Source: Methanosarcinales archaeon
GTDB lineage: Archaea; Halobacteriota; Methanosarcinia; Methanosarcinales; Methanosarcinaceae
DNA length: 7,220 nt
Reading direction: 5' to 3'
Assembly (NCBI GenBank): GCA_012329085.1
Contig: JAAXQB010000341.1
Location: 1 to 7,220 of the forward strand
Below the pieces are notes generated by a model. It was not told the origin of the DNA. It saw nothing but the letters and a program-made list of their open reading frames with translations, and made no database searches. The translations under genes were made by a program, and so were the position numbers. Numbering within the stretch: position 1 is the stretch's first letter; each line of letters begins with the position of its first letter. Shown here in pieces: positions 1 through 4,785 of this stretch.

Positions 1-263
1 ACACTATTGATTGTGAATTTGCAGGATATAATAACAATTCTCGCGGAACCATATCAATGGCAAATGCTGGACCAAATACGGGCGGAAGTCAGTTTTTTAT
101 CAATCTTGTAGATAATCATTTCTTAAATAATAGACATGCCGTATTTGGTAGAGTTATTGAAGGAATGGATGTTGTTGATGCAATTGGTGCCGTAGAAACT
201 GATGCAGGGGATAGACCCATGGTAAATGTTACTATTGAAACCATAAAAATCACTATAAAATAA
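1..263 (+). CDS. Cyclophilin-type peptidyl-prolyl cis-trans isomerase, C-terminal part (upstream tandem copy)
   Basis: This is the C-terminal part of a cyclophilin, a cytoplasmic foldase that catalyses cis-trans isomerisation of Xaa-Pro bonds. The reading frame is open from base 3 and ends in TAA at 261-263; the N-terminal half, with the catalytic FHR and FMIQGG motifs, lies outside the window. What remains includes the cyclophilin signature [15 protein letters not shown] and the later [15 protein letters not shown] block. An ATG at 57 is only the internal Met of that signature, not a start. The position equivalent to human CypA Trp121 is Phe here ([10 protein letters not shown]), as in many bacterial cyclophilins. 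Over the shared 65 residues it matches the next gene at about 45 positions (around 69%, counted by eye), so the two are a tandem duplication with a 38-nt gap and probably one transcript. Confidence 0.93.
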   Translation, partial: TIDCEFAGYNNNSRGTISMANAGPNTGGSQFFINLVDNHFLNNRHAVFGRVIEGMDVVDAIGAVETDAGDRPMVNVTIETIKITIK

Positions 264-301
264 TCAAACAAATTTAAACTAAAATAATGGAGACTAAAAT
301 T

Positions 302-808
302 ATGCAATGGAATACACAACCAGAATTAACTATATCAGAAGATGCAACTTATGTTGCAACATTAAACACTAATAAAGGAGCTATAAAAATAGAATTCTTT
401 AATAAAGATGCACCAATCACAGTAAATAATTTCATATTTCTTACAGAAAAAAAATTCTATGATAATATAATTTTTCATAGAATAATATCAAATTTTATGA
501 TTCAGGGTGGATGCCCTCTTGGAACTGGAACTGGAGGTCCGGGTTATTCTATCAAAGATGAATTTTCAAGAAATGTTAAAAATAAAAGAGGTACGATTTC
601 AATGGCAAATGCCGGACCAAATACAGGCGGAAGTCAATTCTTTATAAATCTTGTAGATAACTCACATTTAAATGGAAAGCATACAGTATTTGGTAAAGTT
701 ATCGAAGGAATGGATATAGTTGATACAATTGGTGCTGTAAAAGTAGGTGCTGGAGACAAACCATTAATTGATGTTGTTATCAATGATATTGAACTTATAA
801 AAACTTAA
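302..808 (+). CDS. Cyclophilin-type peptidyl-prolyl cis-trans isomerase (downstream tandem copy)
   Basis: This is a complete 168-residue single-domain cyclophilin with no signal peptide or membrane segment, so a cytoplasmic foldase. Visible motifs are FHR at 58-60 (the Arg corresponds to CypA Arg55), FMIQGG at 65-70, [10 protein letters not shown] at 101-110 and HTVFGKVIEGMDIVD at 127-141. The CypA Trp121 position is His122, which predicts weak cyclosporin binding. The N-terminus (PELTISEDATYVATLNTNKG) resembles the short bacterial cytosolic type. I chose the ATG at 302 because GGAG at 289-292 sits 9 nt before it. The ATG at 287 overlaps that SD site, has none of its own, and would add only five residues. 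The gene follows its paralogue by 38 nt and is followed by a palindrome and T-run, so this pair looks like the end of an operon. Confidence 0.95.
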   Translation: MQWNTQPELTISEDATYVATLNTNKGAIKIEFFNKDAPITVNNFIFLTEKKFYDNIIFHRIISNFMIQGGCPLGTGTGGPGYSIKDEFSRNVKNKRGTISMANAGPNTGGSQFFINLVDNSHLNGKHTVFGKVIEGMDIVDTIGAVKVGAGDKPLIDVVINDIELIKT

Positions 809-812
809 ATGT

Positions 813-837
813 AACTTAAATTTAAATTTAAGTTTTT
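813..837 (+). terminator. Palindrome plus T-run after the cyclophilin pair
   Basis: A perfect 22-bp palindrome with no spacer (813-834) starts four bases after the cyclophilin stop codon and runs into five Ts (833-837). Position and T-run fit transcription termination. Archaeal termination depends mainly on the T-run, so the palindrome itself could also be a protein-binding site. It is almost pure A/T, so the RNA stem would be weak. Confidence 0.45.
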
Positions 838-841
838 AACG

Positions 842-920
842 GTATATAATTTTTAAAATTATATACTAAACACGCATATCATTCTGATATGCTGTTCAGA
901 GAAATTTCCTTTTTTCTCGT
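842..920 (-). repeat. Modular hairpin repeat, copy 1 (modules H1-H2-H3 read on + strand)
   Basis: Three inverted repeats lie in a row. H1 (842-866) has an 11-bp stem with loop TTA. H2 (874-892) has an 8-bp stem with loop TTC. H3 (899-918) pairs GAGAAA with TTTCTC around 8 nt. The segment 855-920 recurs at 6007-6071 with one substitution and one T deletion. The same order read on the opposite strand, without H2, occurs at 2552-2601 and in decayed form from 3415, hence the minus orientation. It ends 25 nt before pheA, so it probably lies in the pheA 5' leader or promoter region. It is not an insertion sequence: there is no coding capacity and no obvious target duplication. Confidence 0.85.
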
Positions 921-945
921 CAATTAAACAATTTTAAAATAAATC

Positions 946-1827
946 ATGATAATTGGAATTCTTGGACCCTCTAGCTCATATTCAGAAAAAGCAGCAAAAA
1001 AATGGATACGAGAAATTAAAATTTTCTCTGAGCATACAATTGATGATGAAACTTCATTAATTAAATATCATGATAGCATTTCAGATACAATAATTGCCGT
1101 AGATGGTGGATTGGTTGATATTGGAATTGTTCCAATTGAAAATTCTATACATGGTTCTGTTAGAGTTACTCTCGATATGTTACTTGAAAAGGATATTACA
1201 ATAAAAGAAGAGATTGTAATTCCTATAAAACATATTTTAATGTCAAAAGGGAAAATATCTGATATTGAAATCATAAGTTCCCACCCACAAGCACTCGCAC
1301 AATGCAGATTGTTTTTACAAGACAAATTTAAAAATGTAAAAATTGTAGTAACAGATAGCACTTCGGATGCTGCAAAACAAGCAAGTAAACATAAAGAAAT
1401 AGCTGCAATTGCATCAATTGAATCTGCAATCAAATACAATCTTTCTGTGCTAATGGAAAATATTCAAGATAACAAAGAAAATTATACACGATTTGTGGTG
1501 TTATCAAAGCCATCATTTAAATTGAATAAGACATTAAAATTTTCTGAAAATGGGGAGTTTAAAACTTCAATAATCGTATATCTTAAAAAGGATAAACCGG
1601 GTGCATTATATAAATTTATTGGAATTTTTGCAAAAAGAAATATAAATCTTACAAAAATTGAATCAAGACCTTCCAAACGAGAGATTGGAGATTATTTATT
1701 TTATATTGATTTTATTGGAAATATTGAAGATGCGATTGTAAAAGAAGTAATTAAGGATATTTCTTCAAAGGCAAGAATGATAAAAATTCTTGGTTCCTAT
1801 CCAATATATAGCACTAATCTAAATTGA
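946..1827 (+). CDS. pheA: Prephenate dehydratase with C-terminal ACT domain
   Basis: This enzyme converts prephenate to phenylpyruvate, the committed step of phenylalanine synthesis. The 293 residues match the usual length of a monofunctional PheA without chorismate mutase. The periplasmic-binding-like catalytic part covers about 1-185: GILGPSSSYSEKAA at the start, VPIENSIHGSV at 62-72, SSHPQALAQC at 111-120, DSTSDAA at 137-143 and the catalytic TRF motif at 181-183. An ACT domain follows (about 205-285) with GALY at 219-222 and ESRP at 239-242, the phenylalanine-binding motifs, so feedback inhibition by Phe is expected. No SD precedes the ATG. The stop is TGA followed at once by TAG, while every other gene here ends in TAA. 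The start lies 25 nt after a structured repeat. A T-rich hairpin follows the gene. Confidence 0.96.
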   Translation: MIIGILGPSSSYSEKAAKKWIREIKIFSEHTIDDETSLIKYHDSISDTIIAVDGGLVDIGIVPIENSIHGSVRVTLDMLLEKDITIKEEIVIPIKHILMSKGKISDIEIISSHPQALAQCRLFLQDKFKNVKIVVTDSTSDAAKQASKHKEIAAIASIESAIKYNLSVLMENIQDNKENYTRFVVLSKPSFKLNKTLKFSENGEFKTSIIVYLKKDKPGALYKFIGIFAKRNINLTKIESRPSKREIGDYLFYIDFIGNIEDAIVKEVIKDISSKARMIKILGSYPIYSTNLN

Positions 1828-1867
1828 TAGTTTTATACATTTGGATAGGTGTAATCACTCAAACTTT

Positions 1868-1904
1868 TCAGAACGAGTTTAAGAAAATCTTTGATTTTCG
1901 TTTT
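1868..1904 (+). terminator. Hairpin and T-rich tract after pheA, overlapping a repeat remnant
   Basis: A perfect 7-bp stem (1883-1889 with 1893-1899, loop TTT) is flanked by an outer pairing of AACGA (1872-1876) with TCGTT (1904-1908), followed by T-rich sequence. It lies about 40 nt after the pheA stop, a plausible terminator site. The left part (GAACGAG, then GAAAATC) resembles the H4 module seen at 2341-2362, so this may be a decayed repeat reused as a terminator. Confidence 0.4.
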
Positions 1905-1940
1905 CGTTTTGAATAAGTAATGCATTTTGTTTTTTTGTTG

Positions 1941-1963
1941 TATATAACCTATAAAGTTATATA
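1941..1963. repeat. H1-like inverted repeat with enlarged loop
   Basis: TATATAAC (1941-1948) pairs perfectly with GTTATATA (1956-1963) around a 7-nt loop. The arms resemble the H1 module at 842-866 and 2577-2601. It lies downstream of an H4-like remnant, the reverse of that order being seen elsewhere, so the assignment to the family is tentative. Confidence 0.45.
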
Positions 1964-1997
1964 TTGAGTGAAAATTTTATTTTATCGTTTCATCATA

Positions 1998-2234
1998 TTA
2001 TTCTTTAGAAAGTTCAACCCATTTAATTTTTCCTCTTTTTTCATAAATAACATCTATTTTTTTATCACATATACTTTGTAATATTATTTTTAAATAAGTA
2101 TATTGTGGAACCAATCATATGATATTTATAAAAAATGCATGAGGTTTAGTACATCCATACTTAAGCAATTCATTTTCATATTCAAGTTGCTTGATTGTAT
2201 CTTGAAGTTGTTCGACAATTGAATTATCACTCAT
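1998..2234 (-). pseudogene. Small unrecognised ORF broken by one in-frame TGA
   Basis: On the minus strand an ATG at 2234 opens a 78-codon frame that ends in TAA at 1998-2000 and contains a single stop, TGA, at codon 40 (2115-2117). The first half (39 residues) is acidic and heptad-like (IVEQLQDTIKQLEYENELL), suggesting a short coiled coil. The second half ends in a protein-like basic and hydrophobic stretch (DVIYEKRGKIKWVELSKE). I do not recognise the family. The frame stays open on both sides of the TGA, no frameshift is needed, and a TATA-like box stands 29-36 nt upstream. The simplest reading is a gene recently inactivated by a nonsense mutation. Alternatives are two tiny unrelated ORFs, a sequence error or UGA readthrough. 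It is the only candidate gene on this strand. Confidence 0.5.
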
Positions 2235-2262
2235 AATTATTTTAATATTATATTGTAGATAT

Positions 2263-2270
2263 ATTATAAA
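2263..2270 (-). promoter_or_regulatory. TATA-like box for the minus-strand small ORF
   Basis: Read on the minus strand this is TTTATAAT, 29-36 nt before the ATG at 2234. That spacing fits an archaeal promoter with a very short leader, and there is no SD before the ATG. The surroundings are nearly pure A/T, so chance matches are easy. Confidence 0.3.
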
Positions 2271-2321
2271 AATTTTTATATGAATCAAATTTTGAACTAA
2301 AATGGAATAAAAAAATAATTT

Positions 2322-2362
2322 ACGAGATAACGCTCGTTCGTTCCGAACGAGCTATTGAAAAT
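2322..2362 (+). repeat. Modular hairpin repeat, copy 2 (H4 with truncated H3)
   Basis: ACGAGA, the first bases of module H3, is joined directly to module H4. H4 is a perfect 9-bp hairpin, GCTCGTTCG (2332-2340) with CGAACGAGC (2344-2352), loop TTC, followed by TATTGAAAAT. The 22 bases 2341-2362 recur exactly at 3699-3720 and with four differences at 3477-3498. This copy looks like a full element that lost H1 and H2. Confidence 0.8.
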
Positions 2363-2381
2363 CCCTCTCAGAATATAATAC

Positions 2382-2427
2382 GAAAATCAGAGATTTTCTA
2401 AAACATATTTCTCTTTGAGAAATATGT
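2382..2427. repeat. Two adjacent short-loop hairpins
   Basis: The first hairpin pairs GAAAATC (2382-2388) with GATTTTC (2392-2398), loop AGA; its arms are the same as those at 1883-1899. The second pairs ACATATTTCTC (2403-2413) with GAGAAATATGT (2417-2427), an 11-bp perfect stem with loop TTT. Both have exactly 3-nt loops. They follow directly on repeat copy 2. Confidence 0.75.
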
Positions 2428-2491
2428 ATTTACAAGTTATTATACCATAAAAAAATGAATTTTACTAAATATGCCATTATTTACACCTTGC

Positions 2492-2510
2492 AATACAATG
2501 CAATTGTATT
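2492..2510. repeat. 8-bp inverted repeat with GCA loop
   Basis: AATACAAT (2492-2499) and ATTGTATT (2503-2510) are perfect inverted arms around GCA. Its arms do not match the H1-H4 modules, but the 3-nt spacer is the same as in the other intergenic hairpins. No other feature was found between 2428 and 2551. Confidence 0.6.
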
Positions 2511-2551
2511 AAATTAATAAATAATTATTAGTATGAAGTGAGCATAAATAT

Positions 2552-2601
2552 ACGAGAAATTAAAAATTTTCTCTCAGTATATAATTTTACAAATTATATA
2601 C
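2552..2601 (+). repeat. Modular hairpin repeat, copy 3 (H3-H1, no H2)
   Basis: ACGAGAAA starts module H3 (GAGAAA 2554-2559 pairing with TTTCTC 2568-2573). H1 follows at once: GTATATAATTT (2577-2587) with AAATTATATAC (2591-2601), 11 bp, loop TAC. Reverse-complementing copy 1 gives the same order with H2 inserted between the two modules. The element ends 9 nt before the SD of the hydrolase gene, so it probably sits in that gene's promoter or leader. Confidence 0.8.
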
Positions 2602-2610
2602 AATTAAAAA

Positions 2611-2616
2611 AGGAGG
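2611..2616 (+). promoter_or_regulatory. Strong SD site that sets an ATA start
   Basis: AGGAGG ends 7 nt before the ATA at 2624. In this frame there is no ATG, GTG or TTG from the upstream stop (TAA at 2582) until TTG at 2732, far inside the protein. The SD therefore points to ATA as initiator. Confidence 0.8.
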
Positions 2617-2623
2617 TAAAAGA

Positions 2624-3412
2624 ATAAATTTTAAAGTATCGATATTAGCAAGTGGTAGTTCTGGCAATGCAATTTATCTTGCTAATGATAATATAAAACT
2701 CTTAATTGATGCTGGATTAAGTGGTAAAAAAATTAAAGAAGGATTGCATAAAATAGGAGTGGATGGTCATAAATTAGACGCAATTTTAGTAACTCATGAA
2801 CATAAAGATCACATACAAGGAGTTGGAGTTTTATCTCGTCAGTATGATTTGCCAATTTATGCTAATGAATTAACTTGGACTGCAATGGAACATAAATTAG
2901 GGAAAATTAAAGAAGAAAATTACAATATTTTTGATGGTGATTTTACATTGGGAAATTTAGAAATCCAACCTTTTTCAATTCCACATGATGCAAGTGATCC
3001 AGTTGGATATGTTATTTATGGCGATAAAACTAAAATAGGAATTGCCACAGATATGGGGTATATTCCAAATAAAGTTAAAGATATTTTAAAGGAGACTGAT
3101 CTATTAGTTATTGAAGCCAATCATGATATGGAAATGTTAATGTCTGGTCCTTATCCTTGGATGCTTAAAAATCGAATTAAAGGAGAATTGGGTCATCTTT
3201 CTAATGACACTGTTGCAAATATTTTACCCGAGTTAATTAATGGTAATTTTTCTAAAATATTATTGGCACATTTAAGTAAAAATAATAATATGCCTAAATT
3301 AGCTTATGAAACTATTAAAGGGGTTTTAGAGAATAATGGTTTATATGTTGGAAAAGATATTCAATTAGATCTTACATATCAAGATAAACCTACAAATATT
3401 TATGAAGTGTAA
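2624..3412 (+). CDS. walJ: WalJ/YycJ-type metallo-beta-lactamase-fold hydrolase, ATA start
   Basis: This is a cytoplasmic MBL-fold hydrolase of the WalJ (YycJ) group, regarded in Firmicutes as a nuclease-like partner of the WalKR locus; its substrate in archaea is unknown. From the ATA at 2624 it has 262 residues, close to the roughly 264 of Bacillus WalJ. Motifs in this numbering are ASGSSGN 9-15, LIDAGLSGK 27-35, the metal-binding THEHKDH 57-63, H121, ATDMG 141-145, EANHDMEML 164-172, PYPW 176-179, LGHLSN 189-194 and AHLS 215-218. A start at ATG 2744 would remove the first 40 residues, including the conserved ASGSSGN strand. Close similarity to Firmicutes proteins suggests gene transfer. 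Leu is TTA in about 20 of 31 cases, against about 8 of 21 in pheA. It stands alone, flanked by repeats. Confidence 0.9.
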   Translation: MNFKVSILASGSSGNAIYLANDNIKLLIDAGLSGKKIKEGLHKIGVDGHKLDAILVTHEHKDHIQGVGVLSRQYDLPIYANELTWTAMEHKLGKIKEENYNIFDGDFTLGNLEIQPFSIPHDASDPVGYVIYGDKTKIGIATDMGYIPNKVKDILKETDLLVIEANHDMEMLMSGPYPWMLKNRIKGELGHLSNDTVANILPELINGNFSKILLAHLSKNNNMPKLAYETIKGVLENNGLYVGKDIQLDLTYQDKPTNIYEV

Positions 3413-3414
3413 TC

Positions 3415-3498
3415 ACGAGAAATTGGAGTTTTATCTGAATATACAATTTTATAAATCATATGCTAACGATTATTCGTTCCAAATGAGCTATTAAAAAA
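3415..3498 (+). repeat. Modular hairpin repeat, copy 4 (decayed H3-H1-H4)
   Basis: It begins two bases after the hydrolase stop codon with ACGAGAAATT (H3). A degraded H1 follows (ATATACAATTTTATAAATCATATG), split here only by base differences from copy 3, and then H4 from 3463, whose right part (3477-3498) differs from 2341-2362 at four of 22 positions. It shows that H3, H1 and H4 belong to one element in a fixed order. Confidence 0.7.
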
Positions 3499-3661
3499 TT
3501 TTGATGATAAAAAAAGAAATTTATTTGATTGGGTGCATTATAAATAAATAGGATTATAACATTCAATTTATTAGTATAAATTATTCTATTTAAAAAATTC
3601 ACAAATAGAAAGTTTAATATGCAATATCATCAATAATTATAAAGATTGTATGAAAAGTAAT
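3499..3661. other. AT-rich intergenic stretch without recognised features
   Basis: This is the unfilled part of the 418-base gap between the hydrolase and rps8e. It is almost pure A/T, with no open frame of note on either strand and no tRNA-like or other structured RNA signature. The rest of the gap is taken up by the repeat modules listed separately. Confidence 0.6.
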
Positions 3662-3684
3662 GCTCATTTTTTTTAAAAATGAGC
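3662..3684. repeat. 10-bp hairpin with TTT loop
   Basis: GCTCATTTTT (3662-3671) pairs perfectly with AAAAATGAGC (3675-3684). Three bases later a second GCTC begins repeat copy 5. The outer GCTC/GAGC ends are the same as those of module H4, so it may be a derivative of H4 with a replaced interior. Confidence 0.75.
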
Positions 3685-3686
3685 AA

Positions 3687-3720
3687 ACGCTCAGAACATT
3701 CCGAACGAGCTATTGAAAAT
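3687..3720 (+). repeat. Modular hairpin repeat, copy 5 (H4)
   Basis: ACGCTCAGAACA followed by a 22-base segment (3699-3720) identical to 2341-2362. The left arm has diverged, so the hairpin seen at 2332-2352 is only partly preserved (GCTC with GAGC outside, GAAC imperfect inside). The right half, CCGAACGAGCTATTGAAAAT, is the conserved part of this module. Confidence 0.8.
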
Positions 3721-3755
3721 TTCTTTAAACATCATTCAAAATGAATGAATGATAA

Positions 3756-3780
3756 GTGTATAATCTTATAGATTATATGT
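3756..3780. repeat. H1-like hairpin upstream of rps8e
   Basis: TATAATCT (3759-3766) pairs with AGATTATA (3770-3777) around TAT, and three further positions on each side pair as G-U wobbles in RNA (3756-3758 with 3778-3780). Size (11 positions per arm) and loop length match H1. It lies about 50-75 nt before the rps8e start and may overlap its promoter. Confidence 0.55.
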
Positions 3781-3830
3781 AATAAGAAATACAAAACAAT
3801 TTACAATTAAAATATAAAAAAGGTTAAATC

Positions 3831-4205
3831 ATGAAATGGCAAGGTAGATCAAAAAGAAAATATACAGGTGCTAAATTAAAAACACTTAAAGGAAGACGAA
3901 AATATGAAATAGGCAGAGAATCTGCTGATACACATATTGGGGAAACAAAGAAAAAAATTATCGCAACAAAAGGAGATGGGCAAAAAAAAATAAAACTCCT
4001 CCGATGCAATACTGTGAATTTAATAAAAGATGGTAAAACTGTAAGTACAATAGTTGAAAATGTAGTAGACAATCCTGCAAATAAGCATTATGCAAGAAGA
4101 AACATCATTACAAAGGGTGCTTTAATCCAAACAACACTTGGAACTGCAAAAGTAACAAGCAGACCAGGGCAAAATGGCGTTATTAATGCCGTGTTTATTG
4201 AATAA
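3831..4205 (+). CDS. rps8e: Small ribosomal subunit protein eS8 (S8e)
   Basis: This is a component of the archaeal/eukaryotic-type 30S subunit, absent from bacteria, and so one of the best lineage markers here. The 124 residues are a normal archaeal length. The very basic N-terminus ([30 protein letters not shown]) is the typical RNA-binding opening. Later family blocks are [27 protein letters not shown] and the end [22 protein letters not shown], given here in separate pieces: [30 protein letters not shown] at 3821-3824, 6 nt before the ATG, serves as SD. The preceding 418 bases are repeat-filled, so transcription probably starts just upstream. The Lrp regulator starts 70 nt downstream after a six-T tract, so the two may or may not share a transcript. 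Confidence 0.97.
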   Translation: MKWQGRSKRKYTGAKLKTLKGRRKYEIGRESADTHIGETKKKIIATKGDGQKKIKLLRCNTVNLIKDGKTVSTIVENVVDNPANKHYARRNIITKGALIQTTLGTAKVTSRPGQNGVINAVFIE

Positions 4206-4275
4206 AATTTAATTTTTTCATATGGTAGTGTAGCTATCGACTTAAACTCAAGGATAATTAGAAGGGCATGGTAGA

Positions 4276-4770
4276 ATGGACGATACAATTCGGAATATAT
4301 TAGAAATTATTGAGAATGATGCAAAAGCAACACCTCTTGAAATTTCACGCCTTACAGGTGTATCTGTAAAAGATATTGAAAAGACTATTAAAGAGCTTGA
4401 AGATAAAAACATAATCCGCAAATACAAAACCATCATTGATTGGGAGAAAGCAGGAGATGTGTGTGTGCATGCCGTTATCGAGCTTAAAGTAACACTTGAA
4501 CGAAAATTAGGATATAAAGCAATTGCAGAACGAATTTATAAATTTCCAGAAGTGCTATCAGTTAGATTACTTTCTGGAAATCAAGATTTGTCAATCACAA
4601 TTCGTGCAAAAAGTATGAAAGAACTTGCATTTTTTGTTGCTGAAAAGATTGCAACTCTTAATCAAGTAAATAGTACAACTACTTATTTTGTTTTAAAAAC
4701 TTATAAAGAAGATGGAGTTATTCTCGAAGAAAAAGAATCTGAAAAAAAGAGACTTCCAATAACTCCATAA
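4276..4770 (+). CDS. Lrp/AsnC family transcriptional regulator
   Basis: This is a DNA-binding regulator of the feast/famine type, cytoplasmic, usually oligomeric and amino-acid responsive. Its 164 residues fit the family. The winged helix-turn-helix is at about 4-56 (LEISRLTGVSVKDIEKTIKELEDKNIIRKYK, recognition helix near 30-42), and the RAM ligand-binding domain at about 62-145, with the turn motif GNQDL at 101-105. A charged tail (EEKESEKKR) extends past the usual end. The ATG at 4276 is the only start codon after the in-frame TAA at 4255; a GAAGGG run at 4261-4266 is a modest SD. The aminotransferase gene begins 15 nt after the stop, which implies co-transcription and suggests that the regulator controls this or related amino acid genes. 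The ligand cannot be told from the sequence. Confidence 0.94.
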   Translation: MDDTIRNILEIIENDAKATPLEISRLTGVSVKDIEKTIKELEDKNIIRKYKTIIDWEKAGDVCVHAVIELKVTLERKLGYKAIAERIYKFPEVLSVRLLSGNQDLSITIRAKSMKELAFFVAEKIATLNQVNSTTTYFVLKTYKEDGVILEEKESEKKRLPITP

Positions 4771-4785
4771 AACTCTATTATATTC

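Noticed and set aside
287..301. Upstream ATG for the second cyclophilin
   Set aside because: It overlaps the GGAG that serves the ATG at 302, has no SD of its own, and adds five non-conserved residues.
842..945. Phenylalanine riboswitch or T-box-like attenuator before pheA
   Set aside because: The same block occurs behind an unrelated gene at 5994-6071, T-boxes are not archaeal, and no run of Phe codons or known riboswitch motif is visible.
1068..1439. Minus-strand open frame of 123 codons inside pheA
   Set aside because: It lies wholly within a well-supported gene; its cysteine- and isoleucine-rich product resembles no family and is expected from antisense of AT-rich codons.
2115..2117. 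Selenocysteine codon in the small minus-strand ORF
   Set aside because: No archaeal SECIS-like structure is evident next to the ORF, there is no known selenoprotein match, and no neighbouring selenocysteine gene.
2322..3780. CRISPR array
   Set aside because: The repeats are irregularly spaced, in mixed orientation, of differing module content, and without uniform spacers.
3824..4072. Minus-strand open frame opposite rps8e
   Set aside because: It overlaps a certain ribosomal protein gene and its hydrophobic product is the mirror of lysine-rich codons.
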